A DNA stretch of 64,000 nucleotides from Nitrososphaerales archaeon. GTDB lineage: Archaea; Thermoproteota; Nitrososphaeria; Nitrososphaerales; CADDZS01. Below, piece after piece: positions 26,575 to 34,421 of the stretch. Location: NCBI GenBank assembly GCA_030041355.1, contig JASHNZ010000058.1, positions 62,001 through 126,000 on the forward strand, in the 5' to 3' direction. Positions within the stretch are counted from its first letter, which is position 1; each line of letters begins with the position of its first letter. A program made the translations under genes and the position numbers. Under the pieces are notes generated by a model. It was given only the letters and a program-made list of their open reading frames with translations, searched no databases and was not told the DNA's origin.

Positions 26575-26847
26575 ATGGCTGGAAGTATCTATACTAGCAT
26601 GCTGATTCTCGGTGTAGGTTTTAGTTCATTACAGTTGGGCGGTTTATTGGGCGGCGGGAGTACCCCGATAGATCTTGTTGTTTACTTTCTTCTTACCGTC
26701 GCTGGCTACGCCGTGGTCATCGTGGTTGTTGGAGTTCTTTGGAGCTACAGAAGCAAAGTGAAAAAGCTAGAAACTAAATTGTCGCAACTCGAAGAAAAGA
26801 TATCGAGTCTCAGTAAAGAGGATTCAAACCTCTTAGAATCTGCTTGA
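26575..26847 (+). CDS. Small two-helix membrane protein with C-terminal coiled coil
   Basis: About 90 residues from ATG 26575 (MAGSIYTSMLILGVGFSS). The frame is open from ATG 26497, but that start would add a non-conserved-looking leader close to the tRNA. Two hydrophobic helices (about residues 8-28 and 35-56) are joined by a glycine-rich GGLLGGGST loop. A charged heptad-like tail (KVKKLETKLSQLEEKISSL) follows. Function not recognised; probably membrane-anchored with an inward coiled coil. Confidence 0.6.
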   Translation: MAGSIYTSMLILGVGFSSLQLGGLLGGGSTPIDLVVYFLLTVAGYAVVIVVVGVLWSYRSKVKKLETKLSQLEEKISSLSKEDSNLLESA

Positions 26848-26961
26848 TCCTCCCTTTCCATCCTTTTTAGTGACGTATCCTTTTTCTTCAAAAAGCTAAG
26901 TTAAACTCTGTGGTCATAGGTACTCACGACTTTTTGGACATAACCCCGTACTATAGGACTT

Positions 26962-26992
26962 GGAATTCGGGATCGTGAGCTGCCCGAATTCC
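26962..26992. repeat. Perfect 10-bp inverted repeat with 11-base loop
   Basis: GGAATTCGGG (26962-26971) and CCCGAATTCC (26983-26992) are exact reverse complements separated by 11 bases. It lies in the 228-base spacer between the small membrane-protein gene and the convergent DUF1801 gene. It could form a stable RNA hairpin or a protein-binding palindrome. No poly-T tract follows directly, so a simple terminator is not clear. Confidence 0.7.
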
Positions 26993-27075
26993 TATCCCGA
27001 AGGAAATCTTAACGGAAAGCGCTGGATGTAATGACTACGGATTGGGCTGAATTACTCCGGCAGCGGAGAAAAGAG

Positions 27076-27492
27076 TCAAGCTCGCTTTTTTCCTGACTTT
27101 TTGGCTGCGGACTTTTTAGTTGCTCCCTTCGTTTTCAAACTATTTTGAGATATCGCCGCCTGGACTAATTTTCTTAGGGCAGACACATTAATTGTGTCAC
27201 TTTGGAAAAAATCAATAGCCCGCCATTTGTTGCCTTCGAGCATAGAGTTGAAGATCTTACTCGGATCTGGTAAGCTTGCACCTTCAGCAAAGGTCAGCTT
27301 TACCTTCTCCTTGTGAGCGTTAGCAATCGCCACTATTCCATCGTGAGACCAGGTCGGCGTACCCATCCACTTCCACTCTTCTATTATCTCAGGGTCAGTG
27401 TCACGAATGAGTTTGCGTATTTTAGAGATCGTTTTGCCGCGCCAGTCGGTTAGACCTGCAATGTACTCGTCGATGAGTTCGGATGGGTTCAT
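27076..27492 (-). CDS. DUF1801 (YdhG-like) domain protein
   Basis: A 138-residue protein. Residues 1-115 fit the DUF1801/YdhG alpha-beta domain: IDEYIAGLTDWRGKTISKIRKLI, IEEWKWMGTPTWSHDGIVAIAN and KVKLTFAEGASLPDPSKIFN. The tail is Lys/Ala-rich (KKSAAKKSGKKRA), which may bind nucleic acid. The start ATG 27492 is followed 59 bases downstream of the VOC gene on the same strand. The family's function is not established. Confidence 0.82.
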   Translation of the reverse strand: MNPSELIDEYIAGLTDWRGKTISKIRKLIRDTDPEIIEEWKWMGTPTWSHDGIVAIANAHKEKVKLTFAEGASLPDPSKIFNSMLEGNKWRAIDFFQSDTINVSALRKLVQAAISQNSLKTKGATKKSAAKKSGKKRA

Positions 27493-27551
27493 TGATCGCG
27501 TTCTTCCTTTGACGCTATGGGGTTACGATTAAGAGGATTCAAACTAGCTGC

Positions 27552-27959
27552 TCAAAGGTTCGCTTTGAATTGGTTGATTTGAAATAGGTTCCCATCTGGA
27601 TCAGAGAAGGTCGCTTGGATTCCCCAAAAATATTCTTCGGGCTGGGCCTTTTTGAACTCGACCCCTCTGGATTTCATTTCCGCAAAGATCTTGCGACAAT
27701 CGTCGACACGGAGGACGATTGGTGGGCCACTGCCAGGCTTCCAATTGCTCGACAAACCGCTGGGGTCGGGCGAGCCGACCTCCCAGAGAGCCAGTTCTAG
27801 ATCCTGTCCTTTGGGGCCGACGGTTACGTACCTATAGCCGTAATTTGTATAGTCGGTCTTCTTCTCGAAGCCGACCTTCTTTGTGTAGTACTCCAGCGCC
27901 TCTTCCTTGTTCTTCACTACAAGCGAGAATCCCGTTATTCTGACATCGATGGTTGACAT
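27552..27959 (-). CDS. Glyoxalase/VOC superfamily protein
   Basis: A 135-residue vicinal-oxygen-chelate protein with two beta-alpha-beta-beta-beta repeats: FSLVVKNKEEALEYYTKKVGFEKK in the first, and PPIVLRVDDCRKIFAEMKSRGVEF plus WGIQATFSDPDGNLFQINQ in the second. The substrate cannot be told; members include lyases, dioxygenases and resistance proteins. It lies upstream of the DUF1801 gene on the minus strand. Confidence 0.85.
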   Translation of the reverse strand: MSTIDVRITGFSLVVKNKEEALEYYTKKVGFEKKTDYTNYGYRYVTVGPKGQDLELALWEVGSPDPSGLSSNWKPGSGPPIVLRVDDCRKIFAEMKSRGVEFKKAQPEEYFWGIQATFSDPDGNLFQINQFKANL

Positions 27960-28162
27960 GATTTTGCTTTAAAACGGTTTGAATATATATTCCAGCTCCT
28001 TGACATCGGAGGAATTCCGACAGGCTCGGGACTATTATGGAAGAGAAATTTACAAGATACAAGTTTCAATATTTTGAGGGTAACGAACAGAACCCAACGT
28101 CGCGCTAATTCCATGCCCTTCATTACTCGATAATACTCTGAGGAACGGAAGGTTAAACTACG

Positions 28163-28777
28163 CTATACTATTGTTAGGGCAGCGGCGAGAGCTCCGTATT
28201 CTGCGTCAAGAAGCTCATTGGCCCCACTGACTATCACGGTATCGCCATCTTTTGGTTTTGCTGCTCTAATCGCGATCCATGGCTCCGAGGGCCCTTTTGA
28301 TTCACAATCTTCAGCTGCGAGTGGCACTCTGAATCTTCCTTTCCGGAAAAATACCGTTAGGGCGCCAAGTGCATCAAATCTCACGGCGGCATCGCGTTGC
28401 TCAATTCCTTTTTTCACTTTTGCAGATCTTCCTCTGACGATCAACGCGTAACACATTCTTCCCAAGCCTAAAGACGCTCCGTTTACCGGAGATCCCCATG
28501 GAATTACTTTGGCTACGGATTTGTACTGCTTTTTACCTGATACTGTTAACGCACAACCTTCGGAAGCGATAGTGATTAGACCTCTGTCTTTTAGGCGCCT
28601 GATCAGTGTTCTCACTTCTCCTTGGCCGATGGAGAGAGTACTGCCGAGCTTCCCTCTACCGATGCTACCAGCTTCACCGATGACGAGAAGAGCCTTCAAC
28701 ACTTGGGGCTCAGTGACCCCCGCTTTTGGCCCTCTGTAATCACTTGCAAGGACCTTTGAAAGTTCCTGTAAAACCAT
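28163..28777 (-). CDS. DUF4443-type helix-turn-helix regulator
   Basis: A 204-residue protein. Residues about 20-75 form a winged helix (TEPQVLKALLVIGEAGSIGRGKL, EVRTLIRRLKDRGLITI). The C-terminal part (CYALIVRGRSAKVKKGIEQRDAAVRFDALGAL) is an alpha-beta sensor-like domain seen in archaeal DUF4443 proteins. Probably a DNA-binding regulator; its ligand is unknown. The start is ATG 28777. Confidence 0.72.
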   Translation of the reverse strand: MVLQELSKVLASDYRGPKAGVTEPQVLKALLVIGEAGSIGRGKLGSTLSIGQGEVRTLIRRLKDRGLITIASEGCALTVSGKKQYKSVAKVIPWGSPVNGASLGLGRMCYALIVRGRSAKVKKGIEQRDAAVRFDALGALTVFFRKGRFRVPLAAEDCESKGPSEPWIAIRAAKPKDGDTVIVSGANELLDAEYGALAAALTIV

Positions 28778-28900
28778 TCAAGCTAGTCTTTGAAACTCCC
28801 CTATTTTTCTTTTGATTTCTGAAGGAGCTGGAGTGTAATTTTTTGCAGGAGAAAGTAATTTTAGACGGCTAACGCCACAAGGTGTGAGGTGTGAATTTTC

Positions 28901-29194
28901 GTGGAGAAACTGTCTGAATCCAATCTTCCTGCTTTCAATACGGAAGAGATGGAGTGCATCTTCTGCGGTAGCAAGATGTTTTACTCCGCCGAAAATCTTG
29001 TCCACGTCTGTCTAGAAGAATCTCATGGCACTCTATGTTATTTCGAACCCGACAAGTGCTGGTTTGCGGCAAGTGAAAAAACGGCCGCAGAGCTTGCAAA
29101 AAAAGGACTAAAGTTTCATTTCATCCCAAGCAGCGTTTTTGAGAATGCCAACCTCCAAGAATTCAAGTGCGATAATTCAACTTCCATCAAATGA
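28901..29194 (+). CDS. Hypothetical cysteine-rich small protein
   Basis: A 97-residue reading frame from GTG 28901 with CIFCGSKMFYS and two further single Cys positions (VHVCLEE, DKCWFAA). One CxxC plus later Cys could bind a metal. Composition looks protein-like, but no family is recognised. The opposite-strand frame at 28778-29005 overlaps it, so the assignment is moderate at best. Confidence 0.45.
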   Translation: MEKLSESNLPAFNTEEMECIFCGSKMFYSAENLVHVCLEESHGTLCYFEPDKCWFAASEKTAAELAKKGLKFHFIPSSVFENANLQEFKCDNSTSIK

Positions 29195-29253
29195 GTCGTT
29201 TCGACTTTTGAGACAAAGCTAATTTACATCCTCGGGGAACACACCAAAATGAG

Positions 29254-29267
29254 GTTGGATAACCAAC
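29254..29267. promoter_or_regulatory. Small palindrome upstream of the lysine operon
   Basis: GTTGG-ATAA-CCAAC, a perfect 5-bp inverted repeat about 60 bases before the TATA-like box of lysY. It is a candidate operator, possibly for the Lrp-type regulator encoded in the operon. The match is short, so chance is possible. Confidence 0.3.
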
Positions 29268-29327
29268 TCTATCATTAAGCTACGAATTTCGAACTTGAGA
29301 TGAACCTTTCGAATTGTAAGGTCAAAC

Positions 29328-29333
29328 TTTAAA
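29328..29333 (+). promoter_or_regulatory. TATA-like box of the lysine operon
   Basis: TTTAAA centred about 27 bases before TTG 29358. Archaeal transcription begins about 25 bases after the box, so the mRNA would begin at or next to this TTG, as in a leaderless transcript. This favours TTG 29358 over ATG 29376 as the lysY start. Confidence 0.5.
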
Positions 29334-29357
29334 CGGTGTACTCAACAGCTTTTCTAT

Positions 29358-30440
29358 TTGAGAATTACAAAAGAAATGGCGGATAACATTCGAGTCGGCA
29401 TCATCGGCGCCTCCGGGTATGTCGGAGGCGAATTGCTTCGAATCCTATTGAACCATCATAGTGTCAGGGTCACGGTTGTAACATCAAAGCAGTACAAAGA
29501 CGACCCGGTGTATAGAGTTCACCCCAACCTCAGATCTATGAGTGACTTGAGATTCACGGAGCCTCAAGTTGACAACCTAGTTTCGGAGTGTGATTTTGTC
29601 TTTACTTCAGTTCCTCATGGTAGTGCTGTCAAAATAATTCCCGCGCTTTTAGAAACCGACATGAAAATTGTCGACATGAGCGCTGACTATCGTCTAAAGG
29701 ATCCTGTCGCATACGAGCACTGGTACAAGTTCAGCCATCCACAGTCTGATTTACTGCGCAGTACAGTATTCGGGATTCCAGAATTATATTCGGAAGAAAT
29801 CAAAAGAGCAAAGTTTGTGTCAAATCCTGGCTGTATGGCGATTACAAGTATTCTGGCCCTGGCGCCCTTTGCGAAGGCAAGAGTCATAGATCTTTACCAT
29901 ATAGTAGTTGATGCGAAGATCGGTAGCTCGGGTGGAGGAACTAAACCAACAACCGGAACTCATCATGCGGAAAGATACGGAGTCATGAGGCCTTACAAGC
30001 CTGTCGATCACAGACACACTGCGGAAATTGAACAGGAGATTTCAATACTTGCAGGGGTCGATGTGAAGATCTCAATGACTCCGCACGCAATGAACATGGT
30101 GCGGGGAATATTATGCACAATACATTGTTTTACAAAAGAGAAAGTCACTACGCCCGAAGTTTGGAAAATTCTGCGGGAATTCTATCGAAACGCACCTTTC
30201 GTTCGGTTTGTCAAGGACAAAAAAGGAATCGCAAGGTACCCGGATCCAAAAATCTTGAGCGGATCTAATTATTGCGACATTGGATTCGAAATTGACGACA
30301 GAATGAACAGGTTGCTTCTCTTGTCTGCTACTGACAATTTGATGAAGGGTGCCGCGGGCAATGCTGTTCAATGCATGAACTTAATGCTCGGCTTTGATGA
30401 AAGACAAGGGTTAGAGTTCCCGGGGTTGCATCCAGTATGA
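29358..30440 (+). CDS. lysY: [LysW]-aminoadipate/glutamate semialdehyde reductase
   Basis: NADP-dependent reductase of the carrier-bound phosphate to the semialdehyde, the ArgC/LysY family, 360 residues. RVGIIGASGYVGGELLRIL is the Rossmann loop, FVSNPGCMAITSI contains the catalytic Cys, and SGGGTKPTTGTHHAER and the MTPHAMNMVRGI block are typical of LysW-dependent members. The candidate starts are TTG 29358 or ATG 29376. It is the first gene of the lysine operon and overlaps lysZ by 4 bases. Confidence 0.92.
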   Translation: MRITKEMADNIRVGIIGASGYVGGELLRILLNHHSVRVTVVTSKQYKDDPVYRVHPNLRSMSDLRFTEPQVDNLVSECDFVFTSVPHGSAVKIIPALLETDMKIVDMSADYRLKDPVAYEHWYKFSHPQSDLLRSTVFGIPELYSEEIKRAKFVSNPGCMAITSILALAPFAKARVIDLYHIVVDAKIGSSGGGTKPTTGTHHAERYGVMRPYKPVDHRHTAEIEQEISILAGVDVKISMTPHAMNMVRGILCTIHCFTKEKVTTPEVWKILREFYRNAPFVRFVKDKKGIARYPDPKILSGSNYCDIGFEIDDRMNRLLLLSATDNLMKGAAGNAVQCMNLMLGFDERQGLEFPGLHPV

Positions 30441-31258
30441 ATGGTCAGATTGAATGTCTGGTTTGCAAGATCGGAGGGAGTATTATCGAAGGCGTAAATC
30501 CCTCAATCATACAGGATCTGAAAGTCTTGAGGGCACAGGGGACTAAAATAGTGCTGGTTCACGGCGGAGGAGATCAAGTAACCGAATATGCCGAGAAGCT
30601 TGGCAAGAAGCAAAAGTTCGTGACTTCCCCTGAAGGGATCAAGAGCAGGTACACGGACAAGGAAACGGCAGAGATTTTTACAATGGTGATGAGCGGCCTT
30701 TTGGCGAAGAAAATAGTTCGCATCCTTTTATCCAACGGAATTAACTCTATATCTCTGAGCGGACTGGACGGGGGCCTCCTCAGCGCAGAGCGAAAGCAAA
30801 GATTGGTCATAATTGACGAAAGAGGCAGAAAAGTTGCCATAGAAGGGGGATATACTGGCAAGATCACTAATGTAAATGTAGGCCTGCTGTCGTCTTTGTT
30901 CGAGCTATCACTCCTACCCGTAGTATCGCCGATTGCCGTGGAAGCCGGGAATTGGAATCTTTTGAACATAGACGGTGATCGGGCCTGCTCTCATATCGCG
31001 GGGGCCCTAAAAGCAGACGTCTCCCTCTATCTGACAGACACGGAGGGCTTGATATTGAATGATCAAGTTGTGAGGAGAATGAGCACCGATGAAGCAAAGG
31101 GTGCGCTGGCCTCGATTGGGCCTGGCATGGATAAGAAAGTTATAGCATCCATTGAAGCGGTGGAAATGGGAGCTGGAAAATCGGTCATCGCATCAGGGAT
31201 GAAAGAAAATCCTATTCAAAATGCCCTTGCAGGAATAGGAACTGTAATTTCTAATTGA
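30437..31258 (+). CDS. lysZ: [LysW]-aminoadipate kinase
   Basis: Amino-acid-kinase-fold enzyme (ArgB homologue, 273 residues) that phosphorylates the side-chain carboxylate of LysW-bound aminoadipate, possibly also glutamate. CKIGGSII and LVHGGGDQVTEYAEKLG are the phosphate-binding loops. NIDGDRACSHIAGALKADVSLYLTDTEGL and PGMDKKVIASIEAVEMG close the ATP site. The ATG overlaps the lysY stop (ATGA), showing coupled translation. Confidence 0.92.
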   Translation: MNGQIECLVCKIGGSIIEGVNPSIIQDLKVLRAQGTKIVLVHGGGDQVTEYAEKLGKKQKFVTSPEGIKSRYTDKETAEIFTMVMSGLLAKKIVRILLSNGINSISLSGLDGGLLSAERKQRLVIIDERGRKVAIEGGYTGKITNVNVGLLSSLFELSLLPVVSPIAVEAGNWNLLNIDGDRACSHIAGALKADVSLYLTDTEGLILNDQVVRRMSTDEAKGALASIGPGMDKKVIASIEAVEMGAGKSVIASGMKENPIQNALAGIGTVISN

Positions 31259-31292
31259 ATATCGCTTTGAATGGAGTCAGGGTAGAAAAGTA

Positions 31293-32510
31293 TTGAGCAA
31301 AATAGAGGACGAACACTTAATCCCTACTTATCAGAAATTCCCGATAAAGATTGTTAGAGGCGCTGGAGCTCTTGTCTTTGATGACAAGGGTGGCGCCTAC
31401 GTTGATCTTTCGGGAGGATATGGGGTTGCGATTATCGGACATGCAAATCCGTTTGTCGCAAAAGCTCTCGCGGATCAATCTCATGAGCTGATCACATGTC
31501 ACGGGTCTTTGTATAATGATGCTCGCGAAGCTTACTTATCCGAACTAGTCAAGGTACTTCCGCAAGGTCTAGATCATATTTATTTCTGTAACAGCGGTGC
31601 GGAGGCAAACGAAGCCGCACTCAAATTTGCAAGAAAATACACGGGCAGAAAAGAGATTCTGGCTTTCACGGGGAGTTTCCATGGAAAGACCTATGGCGCC
31701 CTTTCGGCAACCTGGAACCAGAAATATAGGAAACCCTTTGAGCCTCTTCTGGAAGGAGTCAGGTTTTCACCGTTTGGAAACTTGGAAAGAGCACGAGAAG
31801 CCATCACGGATGCCACAGCTGCTATCATTGTAGAGCCGATTCAGGGGGAGAGTGGAATTCATATCCCGCCGGACAACTTTCTTCCAGGCTTACGAGACTT
31901 GGCGGATTCCAATGGTTCAGTGCTCGTATTCGACGAAGTCCAATCTGGTTTTGGAAGGACTGGAAAGATGTGGGCTTGTGAGAACTGGAATGTCAAACCC
32001 GACATTTTGACCGCTTCAAAGGGAGTGGCCGGAGGAGTCCCTTTCGGCTTCACGGCTGTCACCTCAAGCATTTCTTCTTCGTTGAAACCAGGTGAGCAGA
32101 CTAGCACCTTTGGAGGGAACGCGCTTTCATGCGCTGCCGCCTTGGCTGCCCTAAAATACTTGCAGAGTGAACAGTTGTTAGCTCGGGCGCTGGAAAACGG
32201 AGAGTACTTTAGACATAAGCTTGAATCAATAATTCTTGCTAAATACCCAAGTCTGGTGCGGGAAGTACGAGGAAAAGGTCTCATGCTGGCGGTTGAGCTT
32301 AGGATACCAGTGAAGGATGTGATCAATTTAGGTTTCGAGCACCATCTAATCCTTCTCTACGCTGGACTAAACGTACTGAGATTTCTTCCCCCGCTTGTTA
32401 TCACGAAGAATCAAATTGACAATGTTGTTTTGTCCCTCGATTCAATTCTGACTCATCTTGAGACGAATTTGAGACCTACTATCGAAGCTAAGCTCGAAGC
32501 GGGGGCCTGA
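31293..32510 (+). CDS. lysJ: [LysW]-lysine/ornithine aminotransferase
   Basis: PLP-dependent class III aminotransferase (ArgD/LysJ type, 405 residues) that aminates the LysW-bound semialdehyde. Blocks include VDLSGGYGVAIIGHANP, FCNSGAEANEAALKFARKYTGR, the pyridine-ring Asp in LVFDEVQSGFGRTGK, and the Schiff-base Lys in TASKGVAGGVPFG. The start is TTG 31293. It is 34 bases after lysZ and 6 bases before lysM. Confidence 0.92.
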   Translation: MSKIEDEHLIPTYQKFPIKIVRGAGALVFDDKGGAYVDLSGGYGVAIIGHANPFVAKALADQSHELITCHGSLYNDAREAYLSELVKVLPQGLDHIYFCNSGAEANEAALKFARKYTGRKEILAFTGSFHGKTYGALSATWNQKYRKPFEPLLEGVRFSPFGNLERAREAITDATAAIIVEPIQGESGIHIPPDNFLPGLRDLADSNGSVLVFDEVQSGFGRTGKMWACENWNVKPDILTASKGVAGGVPFGFTAVTSSISSSLKPGEQTSTFGGNALSCAAALAALKYLQSEQLLARALENGEYFRHKLESIILAKYPSLVREVRGKGLMLAVELRIPVKDVINLGFEHHLILLYAGLNVLRFLPPLVITKNQIDNVVLSLDSILTHLETNLRPTIEAKLEAGA

Positions 32511-32516
32511 TACATA

Positions 32517-32930
32517 TTGGATCAAGTAGATGAAAAGATAATCTCGATCCTAAGAGAGGACGCTCGAAAGCCCTTCGTTGATATCGCAAAATCGGTTAGT
32601 CTTTCCGAAGCGGCTATCCGCAGAAGAGTAGCAAATCTGATCAAGACCGGTTCGATTTCGAAGTTTACCATTGAAACCAGTATTGGGCCACAAGCGAGAG
32701 CGATTAGTCTTCTCTCTGTAGATCCAAATTCTCCCACGGCTGAGGTTTCTTCGCGTCTAAGAAGGCTAAAAGGAGTGGATTCGATATTCGAGATAACAGG
32801 AGAATATGACATTGCCGTGATAGTTTCGGGTTCGAATATAGCAGAGATAAACTCCACAATTGACGAAATCCGAAAGCTTAATGGCATAGATGATACGAAT
32901 ACCGTCGTTGTGCTGAAAACGGTCCGCTGA
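32517..32930 (+). CDS. lysM: Lrp/AsnC-family regulator of the lysine operon
   Basis: A 137-residue feast/famine regulator. Residues 1-60 form the helix-turn-helix (DEKIISILREDARKPFVDIAKSVSLSEAAIRRRVANLIKTG). Residues 65-137 form the RAM ligand-binding domain (VDSIFEITGEYDIAVIVSG). Its place inside the lysine operon matches LysM of Sulfolobus, which senses lysine. The start is TTG 32517. Autoregulation of the operon is likely but inferred. Confidence 0.85.
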   Translation: MDQVDEKIISILREDARKPFVDIAKSVSLSEAAIRRRVANLIKTGSISKFTIETSIGPQARAISLLSVDPNSPTAEVSSRLRRLKGVDSIFEITGEYDIAVIVSGSNIAEINSTIDEIRKLNGIDDTNTVVVLKTVR

Positions 32931-32947
32931 TTTCGCAACAAATACAG

Positions 32948-32986
32948 TTATATTCGTTATTTTTCTGCGTTAACCGCAAGAAAGGA
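32948..32986 (+). promoter_or_regulatory. Internal promoter and ribosome-binding site for lysS
   Basis: TTATATT at 32948-32954 resembles a TATA box. AAAGGA at 32981-32986 lies 8 bases before TTG 32995. The predicted transcript would begin near 32977. This suggests that lysS onward can be expressed separately from lysY-lysM, and it supports the TTG start. Confidence 0.55.
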
Positions 32987-32994
32987 TCGAAGTT

Positions 32995-34212
32995 TTGGAG
33001 CGCAAGAATAATTCCTCTAATGACAGCGACGCGGGATTTAGCGAGATCAATTCCCATTCGATGAGTCGTGTTAGAATACTGGACTCTACGCTACGCGAGG
33101 GAGAGCAAAGTGTTGGAGTCTCTTTCACAAAGCGCCAGCGATTACAGATAGCTTGGATGCTTGATTACTTTGGAGTAGACAGCATCGAAATCAGCCCAGT
33201 AATCTCCCAGTCGCATAGAGAGTCATTGCAGGAAATGAGAAAGGCCGGATTGTCAGCTCAGATAATTTCACATGGAAGAGCCCTTTCGGAAGACATTGAT
33301 GTTGCAAGAGCATGCGACGTGGAATGGCTCGCAATGTACCATTCGGTTTCTGATATTCATCTTAACTCCAAGTTCCATATTACTAGAGAAGTTGCCCTTG
33401 AAAGATCAATCAGAGCAATCGAATATGCGAAAAGCTATGGGCTGAAATTGAGATTCACTGCAGAGGATGCGAGCAGAACCGATCCAGAATTTCTATTGAA
33501 TTTCATTTCCGAGGTTTCAAAAGCCGGGGCCGACAGAATCGGGATACCGGATACTGTTGGTGTCATGTTACCTCAGGGCATGGCTCGCCTCGTGACGCTG
33601 GCTAGGGGCGTAACAGATCGACCAATTGATGTTCATTGTCACAATGATCTTGGATTGGCACTAGCAAATTCTATTGCTGCGGCCGAAGCGGGGGCAGACC
33701 AGATACATGTCACTATAGACGGTTTGGGGGAAAGGGTGGGGATTGCCTCGCTAGCAGAAGTTACGATGGCTCTTAAGCTTCTTTTCCATTCTGAACGACA
33801 ATTTAGATACGAAATGCTGAGTGAGCTCTCAGCGCTTGTTTCTTCGTATACCAAGAATCCCATCCCTGCCGCGAAGCCGATCGTGGGAAAAAACGCCTAC
33901 ACTCACAAGGCGGGAACACATCTTGCAGCCATTATTAGAAATCCCGAGGCATACGAAATCCTTCCTCCGAAGCTGGTAGGAAATACCAGAAGGCTGGTTT
34001 TCGGAGAGTTATCCGGAAAGAATGGTGCTGCCTATCTTCTGCGAGTGTTAGGAGTGCAACCGACTCCAGAGATGAGCAAGGAAATCGCAGCGGGGTTGAA
34101 GAACCTACAATGTGGTGATCTGTTCGAACTAAGTCTTGATGATCGCCTAGTAGTGCAGGCTCTCGAATCCGATATAATTGAAAAATCGGCCCCACCGGTT
34201 GCTTCTTCTTGA
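32995..34212 (+). CDS. lysS: Homocitrate synthase
   Basis: Condenses 2-oxoglutarate with acetyl-CoA, the first step of aminoadipate-route lysine synthesis; 405 residues. The TIM-barrel begins at RVRILDSTLREGEQSVGVSF. The metal-binding HCHNDLGLALANSIAA and GLGERVGIASLAEV blocks mark the HCS/IPMS family, and KAGTHLAAIIRNPEAYEILPP is in the linker. The upstream TTG 32995 has a good ribosome-binding site and adds 22 polar residues before ATG 33061. Homocitrate rather than isopropylmalate synthesis is inferred from the operon. Confidence 0.88.
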   Translation: MERKNNSSNDSDAGFSEINSHSMSRVRILDSTLREGEQSVGVSFTKRQRLQIAWMLDYFGVDSIEISPVISQSHRESLQEMRKAGLSAQIISHGRALSEDIDVARACDVEWLAMYHSVSDIHLNSKFHITREVALERSIRAIEYAKSYGLKLRFTAEDASRTDPEFLLNFISEVSKAGADRIGIPDTVGVMLPQGMARLVTLARGVTDRPIDVHCHNDLGLALANSIAAAEAGADQIHVTIDGLGERVGIASLAEVTMALKLLFHSERQFRYEMLSELSALVSSYTKNPIPAAKPIVGKNAYTHKAGTHLAAIIRNPEAYEILPPKLVGNTRRLVFGELSGKNGAAYLLRVLGVQPTPEMSKEIAAGLKNLQCGDLFELSLDDRLVVQALESDIIEKSAPPVASS

Positions 34213-34227
34213 AATTGTATGAAAAAT

Positions 34228-34235
34228 GGAGGTGA
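34228..34235 (+). promoter_or_regulatory. Strong ribosome-binding site of lysW
   Basis: GGAGGTGA, a complete Shine-Dalgarno match, 6 bases before the lysW ATG. It is the strongest site noticed in the operon, fitting the need for carrier protein in excess of the enzymes. Confidence 0.7.
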
Positions 34236-34241
34236 AATTAA

Positions 34242-34412
34242 ATGGCCAATTGTTTAGAATGCAATCAGGAAATCAGAGTTCCATCAGACGTTATTGATGG
34301 GGAAATTGTAACCTGCGGAGACTGTGGAACCTCCTTTGAGCTAGAGATTTCTGAAGCTGGCATAATTACGCTGAGAACTGCGGAATCTGCGAGTGAAGAC
34401 TGGGGAGAGTGA
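34242..34412 (+). CDS. lysW: Amino-group carrier protein LysW
   Basis: A 56-residue acidic zinc-ribbon protein. CLECNQEI and CGDCGTSF provide C4, C7, C25 and C28. The tail ends in the conserved EDWGE (residues 52-56), whose last Glu is joined by an isopeptide bond to the amino group of aminoadipate so that the intermediates stay protein-bound. It lies 30 bases after lysS and 9 bases before its ligase gene lysX. Confidence 0.96.
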   Translation: MANCLECNQEIRVPSDVIDGEIVTCGDCGTSFELEISEAGIITLRTAESASEDWGE

Positions 34413-34421
34413 ACTCCCATT

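Noticed and set aside
27005-27070. Possible C/D-box small RNA (TAATGA ... CTGA)
   Set aside because: The C-box match is imperfect and the spacing too short to define a guide RNA by eye.
28778-29005. 75-codon minus-strand frame ending right before the DUF4443 ATG
   Set aside because: It could be an upstream small gene, but it overlaps a more protein-like frame on the plus strand and has no recognisable domain.
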